NCBI GenBank assembly: GCA_934190785.1
Contig: CAKPTA010000002.1
Span: forward strand, 1-64,000
From: an uncultured Bacilli bacterium
GTDB taxonomy: Bacteria; Bacillota_I; Bacilli_A; RF39; UBA660
Reading direction: 5' to 3'
DNA length: 64,000 bases
Made by a program: the position numbers and the translations under genes
Shown: positions 36,001 to 43,290 of the stretch, in pieces
Layout of the letters: each line of letters begins with the position of its first letter
Position numbering within the stretch: position 1 is the first letter of the stretch
The notes under the pieces: generated by a model
What the model saw: the letters and a program-made list of their open reading frames with translations, nothing else
The model's database searches: none
What the model was told of the DNA's origin: nothing

Positions 36001-36425
36001 ATAACTAAATCCCCATTCTTAAATAAATGAGCATTTGCTTTTACATCTTTCACATAACCAGACCAAATATGCACAGCATCTTCTGGATGATTTAGAGCAT
36101 TTTGATACATCTTATCAGGTGCATATCTTGCTCCAGTACCTTCAGGTTGAGGTTTATCAATATCGTATGGATGGATACCTACAATTGATTGACCAATACC
36201 TAGTTTATTCAATGTACGAGTGACTAAACCAGTGCATGTACCTACTTCCAAATATCCCCAGTCACTATAAGACATGGCTGTTTCTATTATCTTATCTCCA
36301 GATACACGTGCTAAAGCATTTACTTTAGGGATGAATGGTGTAATTGGAAATGAAGAAATTAAAATTCCTACTATCATTACTACATTTAAAACTTTTTTTA
36401 ACTTCCTACCAATTTTTTTCTTCAC
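33099..36425 (-). CDS. Wall-anchored Cna-B adhesin with N-terminal NlpC/P60-like domain
   Basis: 1108 residues from GTG 36425 (AAAGGAGAATATT upstream). A signal peptide (1-38) precedes a cysteine-hydrolase-like domain with C64 (VGTCTGLV) and H156 (GSGHVGLIHI). About eight Cna-B/pilin-type beta domains follow (for example VKLVKVDAETGKLI, NLTKLDSDTNTALEGVVF), likely with isopeptide bonds. The C-terminus has VQTG (1073-1076), a hydrophobic span and RKKKRK, a non-canonical sorting signal for the sortase B at 1937. Such proteins aid mating-pair attachment in Tn1549-type elements. Confidence 0.88.
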   Translation of the reverse strand: MKKKIGRKLKKVLNVVMIVGILISSFPITPFIPKVNALARVSGDKIIETAMSYSDWGYLEVGTCTGLVTRTLNKLGIGQSIVGIHPYDIDKPQPEGTGARYAPDKMYQNALNHPEDAVHIWSGYVKDVKANAHLFKNGDLVIQRPEDKANYTGSGHVGLIHIYNNTISMYGANGERNGVGDAILARDIMTRGTSITINSLDYIHVFRLTKAEPEYATTTSEKSAQEVVDVSFYKTDHESGKPLSGVEVEFYRDDVKFATGITDENGYALSTSTTTYTSTSSPKTYVTNWDYLGEEEQAEVDKRGAYHNLVDAQAAADSEALKNAMDKASQTHKYSVVEVKTKTKYWLNPDNTTDSNSATGSGSISLSLSNERVKGTAILVKEDADVGYAQNEAEIDGALYGLYANENILDPADGSIIYNKDDEITRVRIENGQAQVEDLYLGSYYWLELTSSTGYKLNKNKEVFTLSYSSQNVKIVTSKSVSKEEVITGDFEIEKIITSGEESEIVKKEEGAEFIAVAKKYVDKYGDIETAWEHRNEFTDKEYDKLVTNKNGYDKSKQLAYGTYVVKQIKGQMDTELVENTFTFTVSKENQDTIKYIVNNRLFTSYVKLVKVDAETGKLITASNTSFKIKNADTGEYLTQKVADTTYDTWTTSDKGMIQLPLEVKAGNWILEEVVSPDNYLINKDGVSFKVTNTNIIETDSDGDPLLTVVMEDKAVKGQIKFKKYGEVLTGIEKDENGNIKFLYEEKQLEGMVVYVQADEDILDPADNSVIYKKGELVDVITTSSSGEALSKLLPLGKYVAFEHQSPNGMLIDTTQYKVSLDFADNETEVVMETISITNERQKVESNLTKLDSDTNTALEGVVFNLTAIKDIYSYDGKLLVKAGTLIEQGKTGSDGGYIFKADLPISLDDETYFSITEEKQLEGYYKNDDAISVDTKYKGQNIEKVSNSQTVYNKIIKNYILINKVDSSTLENIVSKDFKFKVCTDIECSKVIGEYSADVEKGTALIDIKYGTTIFIKESSAPEGYLLSPEVVKVSLNSEGLFVNDENVETDEDLTYSIAYQNTLLPVIQEGVQTGYDNNMPIYIIISGISLSGVIAIALSLRKKKRK

Positions 36426-36525
36426 AATATTCTCCTTTCAATTATTGGTACTACTAAAAAAGCATTTTAAATTTTTATCATCCCCTTTCTTTATTAGGAA
36501 AAATAGAAATTTTAGGCATGAAAAA

Positions 36526-36547
36526 AGAGAGATAAAATTATCTCTCT
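36526..36547 (-). terminator. Perfect hairpin with T-run, terminator or attenuator
   Basis: AGAGAGATAA (36526-36535) and TTATCTCTCT (36538-36547) are exact inverted copies, followed on the minus strand by TTTTTT. It ends transcription from the kinase gene at 36635. Because the promoter at 36579-36607 lies upstream of it, it may also attenuate the adhesin transcript. Confidence 0.75.
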
Positions 36548-36578
36548 ATACACTTTCTTCCAATTTCCCTATAATATC

Positions 36579-36607
36579 ATTTTAGCACATTTTTTTAGGA
36601 CAGTCAA
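36579..36607 (-). promoter_or_regulatory. Strong promoter upstream of the adhesin leader
   Basis: On the minus strand TTGACT (36607-36602), a 17-bp spacer and TAAAAT (36584-36579) form a near-consensus promoter. The transcript would start near 36572 and meet the 36526-36547 hairpin before the adhesin GTG at 36425. Confidence 0.65.
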
Positions 36608-36634
36608 CGGACACTTTTAATTTTTTTTAAAATT

Positions 36635-38485
36635 TTATTTTAAATACTTCTTCATAATATAATTTATGTTTTTCTTATTAATAGGTTTTATTATATATTC
36701 ATCAAAGCCTTCTTCAATATAAACTTCACAATTATTTACTCTATCATCTGCTGCTAATATAACTAATTTAATATCATAGCCACTAAAAGATTTTATGGAT
36801 TTTATTGTTTCAAAACCTTTTTCATTATTATAAATTGTGTCATCTATTATTACCATATCATAAGTTTTATTATCTGATAACTTTATTTTCATATCATTTA
36901 TACTACTGACAACATCAATATCAGATTTATATGGTCTTAACAATAATAATAATTCTTTTAAACGAGTGTTATTTTTGTGAACAATTAAAATTCGCTTATC
37001 TGAAGCATCAAAATACCTTACCTTTAAGCCTTTATTTTCTTCTTTTTGTTCTACCATTACATACGGATCTATAATTCTTTGTCTAATAGACAAAGTCAAA
37101 TCTTTTCTACCATAATCATCTTTGCTTACATTCAGTTTTGCGTTAAGTAATGAAGCGAGTTTAAGTATTTTATCATATTTAACATTCTCTTTAGTATCAT
37201 AAAATTCTAATTCATTTAAATAATTAACTTTCAAATCATAAGATTGTTTTTTTTCATATATATACTTATCTAAATTTGAATCTTGAGTTATAAAGTGAAA
37301 TTTAATTTTGCTAAATCTTCCAACTGTAATAGAGTCCATCTTAATTGTTAAATCATCTTTATCGATTATATCTAATATATAATCATAAACTGATAATACA
37401 AGTTTTTCTACTTTTGTTTTATCTCCATATAACACACTAGGTACTTTGTTTTCAAATTCCGTTAAAACATTTATTTGCTTATTTTTCTTATCATAGAAAA
37501 GCATTTTTCTTAATTCTTCCAATAATTCACTTGATTCATATTCTTTTTCTCGTAATGTAAGACTTCCACTTTCAATCTTCCCTATTTCAAGAAGCCCAGT
37601 TGCTCTGTCTACAAAGTCAATATTATATTTTTTAATATACTTTAATTCTTTACTCACTTCATCTAAATCTTGATAATTAACTTTTTTATATCCGAACGTT
37701 TGTAATTTACTAAAAGAATTTTTTAATTCATCTGATATTTCATTTAAAGTATTTAATGTTCTATCCCTTGATTCTTCAGCTATCATTTTAGAAAAAGCTA
37801 GTTCTTTTGCTATTTTAATATCTGGATTTTCTATTGTATAATACATTAATGTTGTAATTAATGCAAAGCATGTATTTGCAAGTAATAAATTTGGATACAA
37901 TTTTTGTACTATTGCTACTATTGATAATAACACTACAAAAAATATGATTGGCATATACCCTTTATTTTTTAAATTTTTTAAGTTTTTAATAATATAAATA
38001 AACATTATTATCATGTAAAGTGCTGATAATCCAAAAACAACATTAACGCTTGGACCATAAGAGTATTTCATACCATTTTCATTATAAAATGAAATAGGCA
38101 ATAATATTATTGCAATAACGACAAATGCAGTTATAATCCAAAATTTTATATATGTCTTTTTATATGCTTTTTTATAATTAATCAACAATTTATTCTCATT
38201 ATTTCTAGTAATAATAAAAACATATTCCATAAAATAACTTAACCAAAACACACACAATATCAAATAAACTTTTAAAGAAATTACAAATAGTGGGATTTTC
38301 ATATCAATTGGAATAAATGTTATGTAAATCTCTGAAAACAATGATGCAAGAGAAATTAATACTAATTTAGAAAATATTTTGTTTTCACTTGTATTAACCT
38401 TTTCCTTAGTAAAGTAAACAATAGCAACCATAATCATATAAAGCATTGATGCTATTGATAAAAATATTGTAGCACTACTTCCCAT
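36635..38485 (-). CDS. Degenerate histidine-kinase paralogue with receiver domain
   Basis: 616 residues. The start ATG 38485 (AGGTGAG upstream) matches the start of the paralogue at 38569. The N-terminal seven-helix sensor region (about 1-210) is clearly related to that paralogue, including a shared YSYGPSVNVVF/YTSGPSVNMVF block. The kinase core has lost the H-box (ISDELKNSFSKLQ where SHEIRTPLN is expected) and the N and G boxes. A receiver-like domain ends the protein with the acidic pocket and DMVIIDDTI retained and IIKPINKKN. It is probably a pseudokinase that modulates its partner. Confidence 0.8.
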   Translation of the reverse strand: MGSSATIFLSIASMLYMIMVAIVYFTKEKVNTSENKIFSKLVLISLASLFSEIYITFIPIDMKIPLFVISLKVYLILCVFWLSYFMEYVFIITRNNENKLLINYKKAYKKTYIKFWIITAFVVIAIILLPISFYNENGMKYSYGPSVNVVFGLSALYMIIMFIYIIKNLKNLKNKGYMPIIFFVVLLSIVAIVQKLYPNLLLANTCFALITTLMYYTIENPDIKIAKELAFSKMIAEESRDRTLNTLNEISDELKNSFSKLQTFGYKKVNYQDLDEVSKELKYIKKYNIDFVDRATGLLEIGKIESGSLTLREKEYESSELLEELRKMLFYDKKNKQINVLTEFENKVPSVLYGDKTKVEKLVLSVYDYILDIIDKDDLTIKMDSITVGRFSKIKFHFITQDSNLDKYIYEKKQSYDLKVNYLNELEFYDTKENVKYDKILKLASLLNAKLNVSKDDYGRKDLTLSIRQRIIDPYVMVEQKEENKGLKVRYFDASDKRILIVHKNNTRLKELLLLLRPYKSDIDVVSSINDMKIKLSDNKTYDMVIIDDTIYNNEKGFETIKSIKSFSGYDIKLVILAADDRVNNCEVYIEEGFDEYIIKPINKKNINYIMKKYLK

Positions 38486-38512
38486 CCCTATACTCACCTA
38501 CCTCTATTATAA

Positions 38513-38523
38513 ATTATACCATA
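38513..38523 (-). promoter_or_regulatory. Extended -10 promoter of the pseudokinase gene
   Basis: On the minus strand TATGGTATAAT (TATAAT at 38518-38513) carries the TGn extension and lies about 28 nt before the ATG. Confidence 0.5.
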
Positions 38524-38539
38524 GGTTTACATAAAAAAA

Positions 38540-38555
38540 ACAACAAAACTGTTGT
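38540..38555 (-). terminator. Terminator between the two kinase genes
   Basis: ACAACA-loop-TGTTGT with an A-run on one side (38533-38540) and a T-run on the other. On the minus strand the hairpin is followed by T8. It lies directly after the 38569 gene stop. Confidence 0.65.
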
Positions 38556-38568
38556 CTTTTTTTATTTT

Positions 38569-40407
38569 TTATTTTTGTAAATATTTAATTACACTATTAT
38601 ATAAATCTTCTCGCTTAACTGGCTTTGAAATAAATTCATCAAATCCAGCATTTAAATATTGCTCTTTTGCTTCAGTTGTTGCATTAGCTGTTATAACAAT
38701 AATTGGATTGGTAAAATTCATTTCGTATTTTAATTTTCTCATTGTATCTGTTCCACTCATACTAGGCATCATATCATCCATTAAAATTAAATCATATCTA
38801 ATTCCTGAAGTTATTTTTTCAATTGCAAGTTCACCAGATAAGCAAGTGTCACAATCAAGCCCATAATGTTTTAAATGATTTTTTTCTATATTCAAATTCA
38901 TATTATTATCATCAACTATCAATATTTTATAGTTATTATTTGATGGAGTTGATTGCTCTATGATTTTTTCTTGTTGATGTATGTTTTCTACACCATCATC
39001 AACTATTTTTTGCAAGAAAACTACTGTAAAAACAGATCCTTTTCCCACCACAGAATTAACTGTTATTGTACCTCCAATTATTTCAACTAAGCTTTTCGTA
39101 ATAGCTAAACCTAGTCCTACTCCATCAATGGTTGAATCTGTAACATCTGTATCTCTTGTGAATTTTTCAAACAAGTTATCCATTACTTCTTTGCGAATAC
39201 CTCTACCAGTATCACTAACAGAAATTATTAATTTACAAGTATCTTTGTTATTTATACACTTAACAGCAAGATTTATCTTTCCTTCATCTGTATATTTAAT
39301 AGCATTAGTTAATAAATTAGTTACAATTTCTTTTATCTTAGCTTTATCACCATATAATTTTTTTGGTAAATCATCAGCATAGTTTGTTGTAAAATCAATA
39401 GACTTATTACCTATTCTTCCTTTTAGTAAATTATATAGTTCATCAAAAGTTTCAACTGGTGAATATTCCTTTTCTATTAAATCAATTTTACCTGATTCAA
39501 TCTGAGATATATTTAATATTCCTGTTCCTATTTCTAATAAACTATTTGATGCTGTATTTAAGTCTTTTACCGCTTCCCTACCATCTTCTGACAAATTTTC
39601 TTCATCTTTTAATAATTCTATTGATCCAACAATAGCATTTAATGGTGTTCTTATTTCATGACTCATACTACTTAAAAAATCTGATTTAGCATTATTTGCC
39701 TTTTCAGCACTTTGCTTTGCAAGTTCTAATTGTGCTATTAACTTTAAATCTGGATTTTCTATTGTGTTATACATTAAATAAATGATTAATCCAAACACAG
39801 TGTTAGTTAATAATACTTGTGGGTTAGATTTTTGAATTATTGCACAAACAATTAATAAAACAAATAATACTATTATTGGCAAACAATTTTTTTGTTTTAT
39901 TTTTTTGAAATGTGTTACTAATAGAACAAGAATTATTAATAAATATATTCCTGTTATAGCAAAAACCATATTAACACTTGGTCCACTAGTATATTTTGCA
40001 CTACCTATATCATTGAAATAAATAGGTAAAAGGAGAATTCCTAAACAACATAACAGATTTATCACTAAAAATATATAATAAATTTTTTTATATTTTTCAA
40101 AATTATCTAAATCACTTTTTTTAGCATCAAATACTGTTATTACAAATGTATAATCTATAAATCTTGATAACCATAATATTATAAACACTAAAAAGATTTT
40201 TTGTATTATAGAACTTATTATGGAAATATTTATAGTAAATACTATAGCAAGTTCAAAAACCATTGATAAAATTGACAAAATCAATAACTTAGTAAATATT
40301 TTATTTTCTAATTTATTGATTTTCTTTTTTCTTTGAAATAAAATTGTTGTAATTATAGTGTAAATCAGTGCAGATATTGTAAGGTATATAGTACCACTAG
40401 CACTCAT
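38569..40407 (-). CDS. Hybrid sensor histidine kinase with receiver domain
   Basis: 612 residues. A multi-pass sensor domain (about 1-215) precedes HisKA with H250 (MSHEIRTPLNAIV). HATPase_c follows with N364/N368 (NLLTNAIKYT), G1 box DTGRG (399-403) and GLGL (431-434), then a receiver domain (about 494-612) with phospho-acceptor D544 (LMDDMMP) and the conserved Lys in FISKPVKRE. All catalytic residues are present. AGGAGGCTGATTAT precedes the ATG. No DNA-binding response regulator lies next to it, so the output partner is unknown. The pseudokinase at 36635 is its tandem paralogue. Confidence 0.92.
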   Translation of the reverse strand: MSASGTIYLTISALIYTIITTILFQRKKKINKLENKIFTKLLILSILSMVFELAIVFTINISIISSIIQKIFLVFIILWLSRFIDYTFVITVFDAKKSDLDNFEKYKKIYYIFLVINLLCCLGILLLPIYFNDIGSAKYTSGPSVNMVFAITGIYLLIILVLLVTHFKKIKQKNCLPIIVLFVLLIVCAIIQKSNPQVLLTNTVFGLIIYLMYNTIENPDLKLIAQLELAKQSAEKANNAKSDFLSSMSHEIRTPLNAIVGSIELLKDEENLSEDGREAVKDLNTASNSLLEIGTGILNISQIESGKIDLIEKEYSPVETFDELYNLLKGRIGNKSIDFTTNYADDLPKKLYGDKAKIKEIVTNLLTNAIKYTDEGKINLAVKCINNKDTCKLIISVSDTGRGIRKEVMDNLFEKFTRDTDVTDSTIDGVGLGLAITKSLVEIIGGTITVNSVVGKGSVFTVVFLQKIVDDGVENIHQQEKIIEQSTPSNNNYKILIVDDNNMNLNIEKNHLKHYGLDCDTCLSGELAIEKITSGIRYDLILMDDMMPSMSGTDTMRKLKYEMNFTNPIIVITANATTEAKEQYLNAGFDEFISKPVKREDLYNSVIKYLQK

Positions 40408-40461
40408 ATAATCAGCCTCCTAGAATATTCACGATCATCTTCATTGAATACATTATATCAT

Positions 40462-40490
40462 AAAAAAAACAACAATATCGTTGTTTTTTT
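40462..40490 (-). terminator. Terminator after the 40530 ligase gene
   Basis: The stem ACAAC ... GTTGT (40469-40473 and 40480-40484) is flanked by runs of A and T and can act in both directions. It separates the AMP-forming ligase from the kinase gene. An extended -10 (TGATATAAT, TATAAT at 40457-40452) directly follows on the minus strand for the kinase. Confidence 0.6.
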
Positions 40491-40529
40491 ATTTTTGTTA
40501 ATTTTTTTGTAAAATTAGTGTCATTAAAA

Positions 40530-42347
40530 CTATTTTTTCTTTACTAATTTTTTTGCTGCCTTATTCCTTACTATTGAATTTCCAAGTTCTTCTAATGCTC
40601 TAAAGTCTTGTTTATCATTTGGTGTATAAGGGACTTTTTCTATTTGTTCAAAATAAGTTGGGACTTCATAATCAGGTAATTCTTCAACACATTTCTCTTT
40701 TATTTGGTCTTTAACTTCATCAAATGATAATGTCTCATCTTTTAGAACTATGAATGCCATTGGCACTGACAAAGATTTTTCATCATCCACACCAACTACA
40801 ACACAATCTTGTACAAATGGTATAGAACTAATAACCTCTTCTATTGTATCAGGGCTAATCTTAAATGCTTCTTTTCTTATAAGTCTTCTGTTTCTTCCTC
40901 TAGGAATAATATATCCATCTTTATCTATATAACATAAATCTCCTGATTTCACCCATTGTTTTTCTAATTCATCTATTACTTTTATTTTATTTGTTTCATC
41001 AGGGTTATTTAAATATTCAACAAAAAGATTATCAGAAGATATATATAATTCTCCAATTTCTCCTTGTGGTAATATCTCCTCAGTTTCTGGATTAACTACT
41101 TTAACTTCTATTCCTTCCATAGGTACCCCAATACTACCAGGTTTATTGGCGTACATAGGACTAACTATTGTAGCACCTAAACATTCGTTGTTACCATAAC
41201 CATTGACTATGACTTTGTTAAAAGTTTGTTGCATTTCTATTAGTTCATCTGCACCAATTTTATCTCCACCAGATACAAATACTTTGGCTCTATCAATTCC
41301 TGTTAATACTCGTTTTAACTCTTTCATCTTTTGTTTCAATTCTTTTTTTGCCTCTAATGAGTTATCCTTTTCTAATTCGGTTATACTTTTATTTAATTCT
41401 ATTAATTGTTTGTACATATATCTATAATGCAATGGTGCTGCTAAAGATATATCAAATTTTCCTAAATCATTATATACTGTGTTCTCATCTACAAAGGGAT
41501 TCATTTCTGCTTTCATTGTAAATGCCATACTAGCATATATAGAGTTCCCTAATCCATATATAATAAATGGTGGAATTGAAATGTGCATTGTATTTCCTTT
41601 ATAAAAAGGCAAATCAGTATAAGCCATTTTTTGTACAGCAGAGTTAAAATTATATTCTGTATGAACAATTTGCTTTGGTTTACCTGTACTACCACTAGAT
41701 TGTACTATTAAAGATGGTCTATCCTTTTCAAATGATACTGGAGTAATTAAATTATTAGTATCAACATTTTTAATAAAATCATTGAATCTAACAAATCTTG
41801 GATCATTTGGCAATACTATTTTTTTACCATCTTTCTTATCCTTTAACATAGCTAACACTTTTATTATAGGAGATAAATAATCTTTTGGTGAGCTTACAAC
41901 AACTTTTTTGACATCAGTTTCATCTATTATTGATTCTATTAATGGAAGCATATCTTCAAACACTATTATTGTTTTACAATTACCGCTGTTAATATATCTT
42001 AATACATCTTTTGGTTTAGATCTTAAGTCTATCCAAGACATGGTAGCTCCAATTTTGGAAAGAGATAACAATGACTGTTGAACTATAGGCATACTTATAG
42101 TCAATATTGCCACGTTCTCCCCATCTTTTATTCCAATATTATGGAAAGCTTGAGCTAATTTGTCTGCTGATATTATTAAGTCATTGTAACTCATATCATT
42201 TCCCATAAAACCTGTTGCTTTTAAGGCTAAATCATCCTTACTCTCACTTGTTACCAAAGAATACATAGTTTGATTTAAGTCAAAATCTTTAATTGGTTTT
42301 TTTCTGTGATACTTATCATATCCAAAATTAGAATTATTGCTAATCAT
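40530..42347 (-). CDS. AMP-forming acyl/aryl ligase (ANL superfamily)
   Basis: 605 residues from ATG 42347, chosen because AGGAGG lies 6 nt before it. The ATG two codons earlier abuts the site. ANL motifs are visible: P-loop SSGSTGKPK, A5 block NGYGNNECLG, SGDLCYIDKDGY and the hinge GRNRRLIRKEAFKISP. It activates a carboxylate as acyl-adenylate, then a CoA or other thioester. The substrate is not evident. It could feed acyl groups to the biosynthetic operon, but it is separately promoted (42390-42417) and no carrier protein is near. Confidence 0.85.
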   Translation of the reverse strand: MISNNSNFGYDKYHRKKPIKDFDLNQTMYSLVTSESKDDLALKATGFMGNDMSYNDLIISADKLAQAFHNIGIKDGENVAILTISMPIVQQSLLSLSKIGATMSWIDLRSKPKDVLRYINSGNCKTIIVFEDMLPLIESIIDETDVKKVVVSSPKDYLSPIIKVLAMLKDKKDGKKIVLPNDPRFVRFNDFIKNVDTNNLITPVSFEKDRPSLIVQSSGSTGKPKQIVHTEYNFNSAVQKMAYTDLPFYKGNTMHISIPPFIIYGLGNSIYASMAFTMKAEMNPFVDENTVYNDLGKFDISLAAPLHYRYMYKQLIELNKSITELEKDNSLEAKKELKQKMKELKRVLTGIDRAKVFVSGGDKIGADELIEMQQTFNKVIVNGYGNNECLGATIVSPMYANKPGSIGVPMEGIEVKVVNPETEEILPQGEIGELYISSDNLFVEYLNNPDETNKIKVIDELEKQWVKSGDLCYIDKDGYIIPRGRNRRLIRKEAFKISPDTIEEVISSIPFVQDCVVVGVDDEKSLSVPMAFIVLKDETLSFDEVKDQIKEKCVEELPDYEVPTYFEQIEKVPYTPNDKQDFRALEELGNSIVRNKAAKKLVKKK

Positions 42348-42389
42348 AAACATCCTCCTAACTTATTAGAATTATTTAATTTTATAGGT

Positions 42390-42417
42390 ATTATAAATTT
42401 TCTATAAACCCTGTAAA
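42390..42417 (-). promoter_or_regulatory. Promoter of the ANL ligase gene
   Basis: On the minus strand TTTACA (42417-42412), a 16-bp spacer and TATAAT (42395-42390) lie about 45 nt before ATG 42347. Confidence 0.6.
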
Positions 42418-42505
42418 TATTGACTTAAACTCAATTTATCAATATATTCAAGACAATTTATTTTTTCTTTATAACCTTAAAATTTTCTTTAAAACTTTAA
42501 CAGTT

Positions 42506-43282
42506 TTATAAATATAATTCCATCATAAGTAAATAATAATCAAGTTTATTTCTGTCTGGAACTATATTTAATTTTTTATAAAATTCCGAAATATATTTTT
42601 CTCCAAAATTTCTTCTGATTGATTTTTCACAAATTGCAAGATCAAACCACTTATCAGCAATACCACATTCTCCAACATCAATAAAGCCAGAAAATTTGTC
42701 ATTAGAAGAAAAGATATTTGGCAAACTTGTATCTCCGTGAGAAAAACACAACTCCTCTTCAAATTGATTATTGATAAGATAATTTAACAAGCCTTCTACA
42801 TTTCCGAATCTTTCTAACGTTTCACTCTTTAAATCTTCATTTTTGATTAGACCTTTTTCTACATTATTTTTTATTAGTGATAATTTGTACTTATTTGAAA
42901 CATTGAAAGGACAATCAGAAATATCTACAGAATATATATTATCAAAAGCTTGTTTAATTATTTCCAAAGCTAACATTGGATTATTTAGGTATTTTTCTGA
43001 ACATACCATTTCTCCTGGAATAGCCTTTGTTATTAAAAATTCATTTTCTGTTTCATTATCAAATAATACAATTTCTGGAACTGACAATTTGCTATTCAAC
43101 CAATTTAAAGCATTAAATTCTTGTGTAAGCAATCCTTTTTTAGCTATTTTTAAAAAATATATTTTGCCATTTTTTTCAATTCTTACTACTTGTGAATCAG
43201 AACATCCAATACTGATTTCACTTAGATTTGCATTTTTTATAAAACTTTCTACTTTTTTTGTAAGTTTATATTTGAAATTCAT
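42506..43282 (-). CDS. Aminoglycoside 3'-phosphotransferase-like kinase
   Basis: 258 residues, the usual APH(3') length. Motifs are the Brenner block FSHGDTSLPNI with D184 as catalytic base and N189, then D202 in GFIDVGECGIADKW as Mg ligand, and the C-terminal NIVPDRNKLDYYLLM typical of APH(3'). It phosphorylates a hydroxyl of an aminoglycoside-like or sugar-containing drug using NTP. It follows the ABC-F gene by 8 nt and is likely co-transcribed. Next to the nucleoside-type operon it may inactivate the product or a precursor (self-resistance), or simply confer kanamycin-type resistance. Confidence 0.85.
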   Translation of the reverse strand: MNFKYKLTKKVESFIKNANLSEISIGCSDSQVVRIEKNGKIYFLKIAKKGLLTQEFNALNWLNSKLSVPEIVLFDNETENEFLITKAIPGEMVCSEKYLNNPMLALEIIKQAFDNIYSVDISDCPFNVSNKYKLSLIKNNVEKGLIKNEDLKSETLERFGNVEGLLNYLINNQFEEELCFSHGDTSLPNIFSSNDKFSGFIDVGECGIADKWFDLAICEKSIRRNFGEKYISEFYKKLNIVPDRNKLDYYLLMMELYL

Positions 43283-43290
43283 CTAAACAA

